Origin: Oreohelix idahoensis
Taxonomy: Eukaryota > Mollusca > Gastropoda > Stylommatophora > Oreohelicidae
DNA length: 64,000 nt
Assembly: GCA_024509875.1 (NCBI GenBank)
Contig: JAMPIV010019839.1
Coordinates: forward strand, 62,001-126,000
Reading direction: 5' to 3'
Shown: positions 32,309-44,424 of the stretch, in pieces
Layout of the letters: every line of letters starts with the position of its first letter
How positions within the stretch are numbered: the stretch's first letter is position 1
Program-made: the position numbers and the translations under genes
Notes under the pieces: generated by a model
The model's input: only the letters and a program-made list of their open reading frames with translations
Told to the model about the DNA's origin: nothing
Database searches by the model: none

Positions 32309-34374
32309 AATCACTTGTAGTGAGGAGTCCCAACAACGGCCAAAAGGATCTTTTCGAGGACTTCCTGGAATGTTGAATATGCCTGTACAGTCACGCTATA
32401 ATAAAATGTGACCCCAAATACAGTTAACTGCTGCATCATGTTGACAACCAAAAGTCCCCCTTGTATCTCTCTCTTCCAATTTTTTTTAATATCTTGGTGA
32501 AATCTTTCACCTTGCTTCTTCTCACTAAAGTCCTGTCGCCAAGATCTCCGGAAATAAAAATGTAAATGGTTATTTATGGAGGTAGTGCGGAATTTTAATG
32601 CTCGATGTTTTGCATTCCAAGTTCACAAAAACTCGACAGCATGTTTCCAACTAATTCCAGAATAATTGTCTGCTTTAATAGTATACCCATAGAAAGTTTT
32701 TGCACTAAACTAAAACAAATGATGACCTTATTTTTTATGCTATTTGCGAGTGGACTCTGTTTTGTTCACTGAGAAATTCAAAAAATCTTTTGGATCGTTT
32801 ATTTTTATAACTTTCTAATTTTAGGTCCACTTTCAAAAAATTTCCAGCTTTTAAGTTTGTCTATGCTCAATTCTGGAAACTTTACTGCATAAGTAATTAA
32901 AACAGGTATACCATCTTTGTTCCAGTGCCTTAACCAAAATTGCTTCTTCTCAGTCCAAGTCAAGTTATTTATGTACTGAGCTAATGTGGGGTGTGGCACC
33001 AGTGGAAAGTATACTATCTGGTTTTTCGATATCAACTGAGAGGCTTTATTTGACAATATTTCTTTTCTCCGACACATGAAACTTCTAAATTCATCCTCCC
33101 ACAACGCTCCACTGTTTTTCTTTGGTCCAGTGCCCATCCACTGTGTCTTTTGCCCTGCTACTTACTGCAACTCAACATTAACTCATATAAAGCAATGGAT
33201 ATTTGGTGTGAAATCCCAATTGCATTATGCTGGCCAAAGTCAGAGAAGGGACATCAGACAGTTTATTACTCTACACACAACCATCCAGTTATGTTCTAAA
33301 ATACTAGACTTCAACAATTTTTTCCAAGAACAGCTGTGCTTATTATGTAGTCAATACTCCCCTCCTTCATATGTAGTAGACCCAATGAGCAACTTTGGTA
33401 AATATTAGCCACAACATCATTCTGGTTTACCATATGAGTGTAAGAGAAAACTACCCTCTTCATAACTCTTTCTAAGAGCTGTCAATGGAAAAGTCGCCAC
33501 TCATCTGGTGTATAACTTACACCCATATTGTTAACAAGACCTCCTACATTAAGTAACACAAACACAAGGTATTTAGTTTTCTTTACAAAATGTGGAATGG
33601 AAATAAAACCTTGCCACTACTCTGCTGCGATAAAAAGCTAACCTTTTGTTTACAGCAGTCCGTATAATTTTTTTCTTTCAACTCTTGAAGCCAAAAGTTT
33701 CTGAAGATTCCCTTAGGAGAGATTATAGATCTCGGATTAGAATCATTTAGTTCAAGCCTGGTCGAAGCGAAGAGCATCTGAAATGGGGGGGTTTAATCAG
33801 TGGCTTCGAAATCACTATCACTGTCAGCGAGCTTGTCGTTCCACAAGGCCACTTGCTAGCTGTCTCATCTTCTGAGTGCAGGTGAAATCGCGAAATTCTG
33901 ACTGAAAGTTTGGAATTGGTTATGTCATCTCCCGTGTGGAACAGGTCGCCTAGGCGCGAGCATAAATCTAAAATCTGAGGAACATATTCACTGATCATTT
34001 TGTGAATTATTTTCCAAATTAATTTTCCCTTAATATTCAAAACAACACAGAAATAACAGAATCATCATACGTGGTTCTTGGCTCTCTCTCCAAACCATTG
34101 GAATTCCAAATTTTAAACATTTTCTTTTCCCACAAGTCCACTGTCGCAGGTGTTCAACACATGTTTTGCAAACAATATGAGGAGCCCAAGACTTGTCCTG
34201 GTCACCTAGTTTTACATTAAAGTAAGCAAAGTATGCCTTTTTCACAAAAACAGTAATATGCTTCCTATGTTCTTCTTTGAAAGTGTACTCTCCACAAATA
34301 CAAACAAAATAAATGCGGTGAAATAAAACATTCTCTTCTTTTGAGCCTGAACCTTGACGTGCCGCATTCACCAT
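32309..34374 (-). pseudogene. Multicopy invertebrate zinc-binding family, copy 2, broken
   Basis: Read from ATG at 34374. It shows the same opening as copy 1: a CxC/CxxC start (FVCICGEYTF), VKKAYFAYFNVKLGDQDKSWAPHI, VCKTCVEHLRQW and KFGIPMVWRE. Later blocks survive in changing frames: CYFCVVLNIKG, APRRPVPHG, ELNDSNPR..., then 33137-32805 with FPELSIDKLKSWKFFESGPKIRKL (compare FPRLSKAKIREGVFVGPQIRKL in copy 1). Near 32600-32490 come NMLSSFCELG and KQGERFHQDI. Domain order and strand match copy 1 but identity is modest, so the two are old, separate members rather than a recent duplication. Many frameshifts and stops make it non-functional. Function is unknown to me; mobile origin is an inference from copy number. 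Confidence 0.75.
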
Positions 34375-34590
34375 CTTTTAGTTAAGAGTGTAATAAAATA
34401 AGTAGCATACTTTACATGCATGCAGTGGCTTTTAAAATCTCAAAAAAGTGCAAATTCTGGGAAGAATACTTGGGAAAACTGAAAACTGTGAGAGTATAAC
34501 AAGCAGTATAATGTTCATATGTAAAAGAGGACTAGACAGCAATAGTTTTTTTTTTTTAGCATAGCCTTATATAGAAAAAATATTGTAATA

Positions 34591-34696
34591 ATACAAGGGT
34601 GACCAAAAAAAAAAAAAAAAAAAAAAAACGGGCCCGCTGCGCGCACTTTTTGTGCGCGCGCGGGCCCGTTTATATTTTGTTGTGGTCACCTTGTAT
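34591..34696. mobile_element. 106-bp MITE with GC-rich hairpin core
   Basis: The ends are inverted: ATACAAGGGTGACCA at left and TGGTCACCTTGTAT at right, one base different. Inside the left end is a long A run. The centre is a near-perfect palindrome, AACGGGCCCGCTGCGCGCAC, a TTTTT loop, then GTGCGCGCGCGGGCCCGTT. If the outer TA pairs are the target duplication, this would be a Tc1/mariner-type miniature element with CAAGG(G)TGACC termini. It has no coding capacity. Confidence 0.75.
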
Positions 34697-34699
34697 AAA

Positions 34700-35875
34700 T
34701 AAATAAACAAAAAGTCCAGTATCTCAAAACTAGAGCTAGCCCATACAAGACGATAAATGTGATATTTGGTATTGAGCATGCCTCAATTATGTACAATCAA
34801 CGAGTAAAATGTATGGCACCAAAAAAATTTTTATTTTTGTAGAGTCTGTGTAATGTCTTTGGGCAAACCCAACGGTAGTACATACGCTTTGTCGTGAAAT
34901 GAGTCTAATTAAGAGTTGGAACATAGGGCAAACCAACCCAGATTGGAGGAGCAATAGACCAAGATTTGTTTGAATGTTAGTATGTAGAACAATTTATCCC
35001 GTGCTTCTTCAACTAGGAAATCGTTTGATTACAGCTTAATTGGTAAACTATTCTGTGCCGTTTGCTTGGCAGTTCATATACATGGTGAGTTCCAATTTAG
35101 TGTCTGATACAACACGACTAATTCCTAGTAGCCTGTTAATTTAATTGAGGTACCAATGTAGATCTTAAGTTTTTTTTGTTTTTCTCTGATTTTTTAATTT
35201 GGTGTCTAGTATGGATATTAACATGCATTTTGTTTTAATATTATATTTTTATTAGTGCATTGTTGCGATTCCGCTGCTCCAATTTAATCAATACGTATAA
35301 GACGTGTAACTGGTAAAGGATCCCGGTTAACACGCCCCATTTGAGGCTATTGTAATAAGGTTGTTTTGGCCCATATTTTCTTGACCATCCGGCACATTAG
35401 AGGTGAGTGGTCAGACCTCCAAGCCTGTTTGTACATATAGAGAAAACACTACAATTAATATTTTGTCTAACTTTCCAAACTACATTTGGCACCCCATAGC
35501 TGTGGGTTGTAAAGTTAATGTAACTCACTGAAAATAAAAAGGTGTGTGCACAAATGATGGATGAGCAAGGTGTGATCGACCGACTGGACCGACGTAACTT
35601 ACGGAGGGAATTATGGTATTAGAGAGACTGGATGCCACCCTAAACACAAGTATATGTTACCAAATCAATGTCTAAAGTACTCTATGATGGGTTTTGCATT
35701 TTATTTTGTGTACATGTGTATTCTTTTGTTTATTATACTTTAACTAAAATTACTTAATTTTTATTTTTATTGAAATAAATAAATTAATGCTGTATATTAC
35801 CTTATAAAATGTTACATGGCTTTTAAATAATAGCTTGAAGATAACAAGTGGGGGACAAAGATTAAGAGAGTAGAG
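34700..35875. other. Unassigned region
   Basis: No gene or repeat structure recognised on either strand. Confidence 0.4.
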
Positions 35876-35920
35876 ACAAGAGTGGAGAGAGATGAAAGAA
35901 TGAGAGAGAAGAGAGAGAGA

Positions 35921-35995
35921 GGTGAAAGATAAGAAGTTAGACAGGCTTGCGTTGCCCATTATCTAAGCCCTTTGAAAATAAAAAATAAAGAGTTT
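35921..35995 (+). repeat. Retroposon 3' end, copy 3
   Basis: GAAAGATAAGAAGTTAGACAG ... TTGCCCATTATCTAAGCCCTTTGAAAATAAA (in 20-base pieces) aligns by eye with the plus-strand copy at 60110-60195. The purine-rich GAGAGA stretch before it is also shared. The GTTC tail is reduced here to a single GTTTCGTTACG. Confidence 0.55.
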
Positions 35996-36709
35996 CGTTA
36001 CGATCGTACTTTCTGTGGGATTTCGAACAAAGGATTAACCTGTAGTATAAACATTGGTTTGTCTCAATGGGTGCCCCTCTCCAACGTCCAGCGTCCATTT
36101 CTTCCTTTTGGATCCACTCGTAATTTCTTCGGGTTCTTTCCTCCAATATATCCACATAGGTGATCTTGTCTTTCTAAGAACACATATAGAAGGAGAACTG
36201 TGAAACAAATATGGGGGGGGTGGAGGGGGTGAAGACGACACGTGGAAAGACCTTTGGGCTGATTGCACGTGGACAGACAGGAAGATTTGGCAATAAGTTA
36301 GTTGAAGGTGTCCTTTGCTCCATGGTTAGCTGAAAGGTGATGATATGTATAAAACTGTGGATAAAGCATCTTCACAATCAGTATATTGTATCTTCTTCAT
36401 CTTCACTACCACGTTTATCATCAGACCTCCGACATAAATTGAATCATTAAAGGCAGTGGTTAGCTGAAAGTTCCTACATCTCCAAAGTTATGGAGATATA
36501 GTAAATCAAAAACATTAAACGCAAATAACACAAAATCTCTGGTGACATCTACACGTTATGTAAAGTATAATTTAAAGCCCGGAACCACATGAAACAGATC
36601 CCACCAGTATTCAAAATCATCAACAGACCTCTTAAGTTGGCTTCAGTACTCAAACTAATGAAAGCCACCTTGAACGATAAACATTATCTTTTATACACTC
36701 AGCAAAACT

Positions 36710-37600
36710 CCGAGCCTAATGCCGGTGTCCCCCCAAGCCCAGCTTGAAAAAGGAGGAGGGCGCCTTGCAAGGTGAGGCCGTAAGTAGCAGCCCCTCCACC
36801 ATGCAAAGTCACAACAGGCAATCACCTGTTTGCATTAAAACATTATTACGCGAACTACAAGAAGAAAAACTGACTGAATCATAAAAGGCGATCGTAACTG
36901 GAACGGACTACGGACTACGACTTATGGAACATGGAACACCAAAGTATATAATAGGAATATGAAGCGGAGAGCTTGTGGAAGATAATGAAGGTAATATAAA
37001 ATAAGAAAATCCTGGCTATTACGAGTAAACAACAGAAAAACTTGGACAATGAGACATGTATATCGATTGCAACACGCATGATTACAGTGATGTTAACTAC
37101 ACGATCTGAAAGATGCTAAATGGGGGCGTGGTGTTGTGCATTGTGGCAAAAAACCAAAAAAATAGTATCAAGGGATGGAACATAGTTCGAAGGCGCAATA
37201 ATGTTGTAAAACTAAAAGAAGGAGAACACCATAGTCAACACTGGTCATAGTGGTATGGTCCAAATGAGGATGAGAGAGCAGAGGTCAAGGAGGAATTCTT
37301 CGAGCTGCTTCAAAGGACAGTGGATGACTGCCTAGATGAAGTTATCATGGCTCGAATTTCAATACCAGAGTTGAAAATGACCGAGCTAGAAGGGTGGTGG
37401 AGTAATCGGAAGATATGTAGAAGTATACTCTCAATACAATAGAAAGCGACTCCCATAGATTCATGCAGTGAGCAGAATCTGATCAATTAACAAACAACAA
37501 AGTTCGCCCCCATAAGCGCATACATTGCATACACATATATGAAACCTACAAAGAATGAGAAAGTCAGTGATCGTACTATGTCCTTGTTAGGAGGTAGCTC
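36710..37600 (+). pseudogene. LINE 5' region and endonuclease remnant
   Basis: It begins with a GC-rich LINE-like leader (GGAGGAGGGCGCCTTGCAAG, CAGCCCCTCC). Then come degraded endonuclease blocks. Near 36925-36960 a frame reads LRLMEHGTPK, where the family has LRxGTWNxR. At 37255-37350 WYGPNEDERAEVKEEFFELLQ matches the YGPNEDxxxxxKxxFxxxL block of AP endonuclease domains. At 37490-37560 EQNLI...HKRIHCIH matches the xNNLVIxxTxFPHKxIHKxTW block. Frames change repeatedly and stops are frequent. This is an old, inactive non-LTR retrotransposon fragment. Confidence 0.6.
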
Positions 37601-40600
37601 ATTCCAAGTATGTCCGGGAGGATGAATATGAGTCCCTGGATGGGGCGCCAGAATGAGTTTTGGAAATGATCACATACCAGCGTTACAATCAAAAAAACAA
37701 CTGAAAGAGTATTCTAGCCCTAGGAACTGGCCCAAGCATCACGCAAGAAACCAATGTTAAAACGAACGGGCAAAAGATGAGAGCAATTATAAACTTACAA
37801 GCTGAGTATGATGCCATAAAATAAGACCGGATATCAGGCTTAATGCTACAGCGGTGAGAACACCGAAGAACATACCTGATGTACTTTGTACAACCCTCAT
37901 TGTTGCTTAAAATCAAGACACAAAAAGACAAGAGCTGCTTGCAGAAGCATATGGTGAAAGTCCGAACTTATGGTTGTCACGTAGATGGAAATATTGATAC
38001 GTTAGTCCCTGACAGCCTTTGCTTTCCCATTTAGTGTCTACATTGGGAGCTAAGCCAAACCACTCAACTTTTCTGTTTGAAATGAATCACCTTTTAATCC
38101 ACGACCCCTTTTGGTCTGGGAACATAACAACCCAGCTGATTTACCAACTGTTTGCTACCTGCCATCTTTACAAGGTGAGCGATACTTTTGTTATTACCTG
38201 AGTTTTCTCACGCGAGCTGATTTGCCAATTACCGGCAATAATACAGACGCGCGTAGAAATAAACTGGATTTGTTTTGAAAGATACAGAGGAGATTAATAT
38301 TTTTCCCGACCACCTATGAGATGATCTAAATCCTTATTCAGGGGGAGGTAAATGGTTTATCTGCGGAAAGAATGACGTAATCTAAAGATAGGCCCGTGTC
38401 ACGGCCAGCTTCAGATAGTCGATCATCATCGCAGAGGTAGAATGAACGAAAAACCTATGATCCGGGAAAGCGTTAGTTTTCCTGATTTGTTTGCTAATAT
38501 ACAGAAGGTGAGGGAATTGTAACATCTTTCTAGCTGACAATAAACACCCTTATCTGTATATAATACCGCGCCTCATCTCAAATTCAGTTTATCATAGACG
38601 CTCAGAAATACTTGAGAATCTAAACACGCCAGACTAGAACCAATCTTCTGCTAAATGTGTATTAAAAGATTGTCCACGTGGGATTCATTTTCTGTATTTT
38701 TGTGGTAATAGAAAATTGTACTTTTGTGTTAAAATGATGGGTAAGTTTACCATTTTTATTCACAATAAATCCCTAAGCGTTTAAAATAGTGAAATAACCT
38801 AACGCAAAAGAAATATCTCGCCAGTTCGTTCAGAGTAATGTAATATCAAACAAACCCATTTTTCTTACACAGAAGATACTGCAAGCTGACTGAGATAATA
38901 CGCGTGTGACGTGATTGATGTGACCGAATCGAATTACGCCATTAATATATTCATATTGTGAAATTAAATAAGTGACTAGATGTATAATGTTATGTAACAA
39001 AACAATAAACTCCAAAAATATGCTAGTAGTGACAAGTGGTGGAATATATAGTTTAAAGTGCGCGTAAGGATAAAGTAAAAAATAATAATTGACCTTTGTG
39101 CGCTGTGCATTTTCTCTCCGGGCAATAACGGTGGAGGGTCGCATACAATATTTTCCCCGACATGCCATAGCGTGAAAACATACTGGTGAGGGATATATAG
39201 TACAGTTTTTCATAAATGTTTCTTTTTCTTCCTATATAGTGACCTGATTCAAAACCAGGCCACGTCAATAACATAACCAGTACCATTATTAAATAATAAT
39301 TTTGGGTCTTGGATGTTTAGACAAGTTTCGGAACCATCCAATGCTCATACAGTTGGAGGAATTAAAGGTGTCATCTACGTGGCTACCAGTCCCCAAGTGT
39401 CCCAACGTGACCGGTTGGGGCCTCAAGAGACAAAATAACATAAAGATTAAAATTCGTACTGGAACTGTAATTTTTAAACCTAGAATTAATTAACTAATTT
39501 ATTTCAAGCCCCTGAGTGCATACGAAAGAACATATATTCCTGACGTATTTTGTACAGCCGTAGCCCAACTGAGTGAATCCAGGAAAACTACGCTGTTTCA
39601 AAAATCGGTCACTCACCATAAGAAATCCAGCCGAAATGATTTAAAACCAGCATCATCAGTTTTTCACATAAAGTAACATTTGTCATAAGGCGACAAGATG
39701 CTTAGCAATACGAGGAATTACTTTTTGCCTCCTTTTTCAACGTGTAACGTCCAGAGCACGTCTCTTGTCATTTCATAACATTTGTGGTGACATCGATTTC
39801 ATGCAGAAATATTTAAAAAACCAAATTTGGCGTCACTTTGGTAAAAATTATTCGATAAATAATAAGGTTTGGAACCAACCTTTGGGGGTGCCCCAAATTT
39901 GGGCAACCCACCTGGCATAATATTATTCTAGTGACTACTGTAATTTTTTTCAATGATGAACAACACCACGATTATAATTGTAAGCGAGAGTTGTTTGGAT
40001 TCCACAGATGAACAGAGTGAGAGATAGAGAGAGTGAATATTTTCCATTGTTTATAATCAATAGTAACTAACTTTTATATTATTACCTAAACGTAGTACTT
40101 ACTGAGTAGTATTAGAAGGTGAACTTTGATATTCTTCATAGACTATTCTGTAGACCTTGAGCATTTTCTTTGGCCTTTGGGTATAATTACTTCTTTTGGG
40201 ATCCTTTCTCAACAAGGGGATGGCACTTATTATTCGGTTTTTATTTTAATATAACTGTAAAAATGTATTTTTATTGATTTTCTTCGATATGTTTGATGTT
40301 GTGAAAATTTTAATTGATAATAAACAACAAAAAGAACTTTAATTGTGTGTGTGTTGGACAGACCCATACCCAATAAACCATAGTATTTTCCCACGTATAT
40401 TTGTGTCTGCGATGTCACATAATATGTGTTGTGGGGTGGTGTGGGTAAGGTTAAATTATGCTTATCTATAGATCGAGTGGTTGAAAGAGTGTCTTTGCCC
40501 TAAAATATAGTCGTATATAGATAGCCTGGACTAGAAGAAACTAATTCAGTTTCCCGGAGACAACTTTTTACTCCTAAACTATTCACTCGTGTAAATCTAT

Positions 40601-40700
40601 TTCTTTTACAACACCTTTATACTCCAACCTATTTTAATAACCACTATCACCCACCTCAGCTCAACAGGACCATAACCTATCTTCTAAACCTATCAAAAAA
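37601..40700. other. Unassigned region between LINE endonuclease and RT parts
   Basis: No gene recognised. The flanks hold the two halves of a LINE in the same orientation, so this 3.1 kb could be a later insertion or simply separate two LINE copies. I found no terminal repeats or target duplication to decide. Confidence 0.35.
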
Positions 40701-40719
40701 TATATTTACACTTGTGAAC

Positions 40720-42790
40720 AAGGAGAAAGAGTACACAAATTAGAGGGACAGATGAAGTCAAAGAGAAAAAAGAAAGAAGAAAATGTCCATGGGAAACAAT
40801 ACGCTTAGGAGCTAAAAACACAGCTATGGACAATAGAGAAATAAAGAAAAATATGTGACTCTCAGAACAGAAACAAAGAACAAGGGTGCAAGCACAAAAC
40901 AGAAGGCCTGTTGGAGAATTTGGAGAAACGTCAAAAGAAAAGAAAGATCGCAGAAACCAGAAATAGTTCTAAAAGACCCTAAAGAAACACGAGGAAGGCA
41001 AAAATGAATGAGCCATCACCCCAAAAATATATAAAGGACAATCAAGCAAAATTCTTACTGCCCCGAAGGAAGTAAATGGAAAGGATGGAAAGATAATTCT
41101 CAGAACTCCTTGATTGTGGTAGCACGTTCAACATCAGAAATGATAACCACTAGCCCACAAGTAGAGAAGGAAACAATTGTGAGATGAAGATGAATAAAGA
41201 TGGACCAAGCTGAATGGACACTGCACAGGAGAACAAAATCAAGAATGGGTCACTCGCCAGCAGGGCATTGATGGTTTAACACCATAGAAATGTGTTAAGT
41301 GTAATGGGCAGGCACCATTAAGGCGACCAATTTAACTCTTAAGGCGTCCTACAGCCAGACGTGACTCGGCAAAGAATCGACACACATACCAAAGGAAGTG
41401 GGAGTATTTCATGGAAAATATCACAACAATTTTCAAAAGGCGGTGATAATCGGACAATTTTGTGGCCCACCATAGTGAGGATATCCCTATCTCATTATCC
41501 CAGCGGTAACTTGGTCCCTCCTACTTATACTATCGATAGCTAGAGAAGAGATTTTTCACCGAACTGAATAGATGATCCAGCTATTTGGTAATGAGTTGTC
41601 CCTGTGCGGATTCCCGAGCAACACGAAGTCCTCAAGACCTAATCTTCACACTCAGACAGCTGAGTGAAAAGGCCCTTGAGTATAAGAGTGAGATCCATCT
41701 TTGTTTCATAGATCTGGAAAAGGCGTTTGACAGGGTCCCCTGGAGTAAACTTTGGGACTGTTTGGCAAGGAAGAATATTCCAGCACCTCTGATTCATGCT
41801 ATACAGAGCTTCTACAAGTCTTGCAGAAATTATGTGAGGACAGCAAACCATAAGTCAGAAGAGTTCAGGACCACCACTGGTGTAGACAAGGTGATATCCT
41901 ATCACCTTACCTCTTCATACTCCTTATGGACGATGTCATCAAGGCATGTAAGGAGAGAACAAGAAAGTATTCAGTGGGGTACTGGAAGATGAGACAGGTC
42001 TATATTTCAGAGCTGGCATTTGCTGATGATGTTGCCCTGATTGCTAAATCAGAGGCACATCTCCAATCCAACCTGCAAGTCTGGAAGGAAGAGCTGGAGA
42101 AGAGAGGGATGGTCATAAGCAGCTCTAAAACAAAATCCATGGTGATATCACGAAGAAGAAAGAAAACATCAGATTAAGTTGGGAGAACAGGTCCTGGAGC
42201 AGGTCGACCACTTTAAATATCTCGGAGCTATTATAGACCGAAAGGGAGGCATCAAAGAAGAGTTGGCCACTCGAAAAGCAGCAGCTGGGAGCAACTTTTT
42301 TCAGGCATAATAATTCGAGGATTCCTCAGCAAGAGAGAGTGTAGGGTAAGAAAACGAAGATGGCTGTATATACCGCTCCACCTATGTCCCCAGTCTTGAC
42401 ATCATTATGGATGCGAGTCAGTGGGCAATGACTACAACCCACATAAAAGCCAGATCCAAACCTCAGAAATGAGGTATCTGAGGAAGGTGGTTGATAGTAA
42501 CAAGAAGAGACATGGTCCGCAACCAGACGAATACGTCCAAGGCCTTAAAATCCCACCCCCAGCTGCAGACTACGCCAAATAGAACAGTTCCCCCAACTAA
42601 GATGGTGTTTGTGGCCATGTCCCCCCTGTCTGCAGAAAATGGGTATGAAGAAGATCGGCCCTAACCACGAGCTACAAGCATCGGGGAAACAAAGAGCCAT
42701 GTGGATCCATGACCTCCAGGACCGACCCAGAGTCCTGCTGGTGGAGGACAACATTAGACAATCTTCTTGAAGGTGACCTAAAGGACTAGA
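40720..42790 (+). pseudogene. LINE reverse transcriptase remnant
   Basis: The core starts near 41585: SPQDLIFTLRQLSEKALEYK, IHLCFIDLEKAFDRVPWSKLW, PLIHAIQSFYKSCRNYVRTA, TTGV. A frameshift follows between about 41885 and 41925. The GVRQGDxLSPYLF equivalent then runs into MDDVIKACK, ELAFADDVALIAKSEAHLQ (the FADD catalytic box, near 42015-42030) and GMVISSSKTKSMVIS, with a further shift to VDHFKYLGAIID near 42205. Beyond that only scattered traces remain. The upstream 40720-41100 segment is K/R/W-rich, like the linker between endonuclease and RT. The motif style resembles RTE-like LINEs of animals. Multiple stops make it inactive. Confidence 0.78.
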
Positions 42791-42799
42791 ATGGAACCA

Positions 42800-43425
42800 T
42801 GTTTACTGAGCATATTTTAGTTGTGTATCAAAGCGATAAAAAATAGTGCCTAAAGTTGCTGAAATAATAAAATAGTAAAAAATTAAAAATTATCAATTAT
42901 TATAAGCGGGCTATTATGGTAATGAAAACCGAAGAAAATGTAAAATGTAATGTTACACACTCACTGGCCTGCAGTGCCCACAGTTCGTTAGCAATATAAC
43001 CTGAGATTGTGCTCTCTTTAAACATCTTTTTCGCAGATAGATGATGATATCGTTGCGTTCTTTGTCCCAATTGTGGAAGATCATTACCCACTGCTGACTA
43101 AACATTTCCGTCGCCTGCCGAATGGAATGAGCTCTGCTGCGTGGTAAGAGAACGGTTACGAAGATAACAGAAGTGGGACATCTACTGTTTCAGAAACAAA
43201 ATCACTATGTGTATTAACAAAAACTGCTAATTTATGTATACGAAACTTCCAAAATCGGTAAGAGTCAAACGATCCTTTCATCCCTGTCCACGTTAAGGTT
43301 AATTTGGGTAGAAAGAAAAGATAGAAAATAGGTTTTAACGGTCGATACACTTAAATATAATTTGCCATATACGAGATTGTTCTTAAATACCCCAGTCTAT
43401 AACTACACTGGTGTATAGATTTTTG
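42800..43425. other. Unassigned region
   Basis: No gene or repeat recognised. This clean-looking stretch contrasts with the indel-rich satellite that follows. Confidence 0.45.
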
Positions 43426-43429
43426 TACA

Positions 43430-44325
43430 TAGAAATAGTCAGACTATAAAGTTGTCATAGAAATAGTACAACTATAAAGTTGTCCCATAGAAATAGTCAG
43501 ACTAAAAAGTTGTCATATGAAAAAGACAAACTATAAAGTTTGTCATAGAAATAGACAGTACTATAAAGTTGACATAAAATAGTCATACATTAAAGTTGTC
43601 ATAGAAATATTCATACTAAAAAGTTTGTCAAAGTGAATAGTCAGATTATAGAAGTATGTTCGTAGAAATAGTCAGACTAGAAAAGTTGTCATAGAAATAG
43701 TCGACATAACCATGTCATGAAAATAGGTCCCGGTCAACTATAAAGAGTCCAAAGAAATAGTCAGACTATAAAGTTGTCAATAGAAATATTCAAATAGAAA
43801 GTATGTCTAGAAAAAGTCAGAGCCTACAAAGTTGTTTATAGAAATAGTCCCAGACTATAATGTTTTCATCAGAAATAGTCAGACTATAAAGTTGTATAGA
43901 AATAGTCCCATACTATAAAAGTTGTACCAAGAAATAGTCAGACTATAAAGTTGTCAAAGAAATAGTCAGACTATGCGAGTTGTCATAGAAATAGTTCCAG
44001 ACTATAAAAGTTGTCATGAACATAGTCAAGACTATAAAGTTGTTCATAGAAATAGATCAGACCATAAAGTATGTCGTAGAAATAGTCCAGACTATAAAGT
44101 TAAGGTCATAAGAAATAGTCAGACAATAAAGTTTGTCATAGAAAATAGTCAGACAATAAAGTTGTTCATAGAAATAGATCAGACTATAAAGTTGTCATAG
44201 GAATAGTCCCAGACTAATAAAAGTTGTCATGAGAAATAGACCAGACTAATAACGTAATGTTGCATAGAAATAGTCCATACTCCAACTATAAGATGTCATA
44301 GAAATAGTCCAGACTATAAAGTTAG
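43430..44325 (+). repeat. 28-bp satellite array, about 30 copies
   Basis: The monomer is AGAAATAGTCAGACTATAAA followed by GTTGTCAT. It repeats about thirty times with many one-base insertions and deletions. The open frame at 43973-44200 is a translation of the repeat and not a gene. A short non-repeat spacer (about 44326-44424) separates it from the next array. Confidence 0.95.
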
Positions 44326-44424
44326 CTGGCCCAGATTGTATGATTAAGTACCCAACACATAGTCTCTCTTCTTCTCATCAACTATCCTATGATGTATTAA
44401 TTCTATGGTAAATTAAAATAATGA

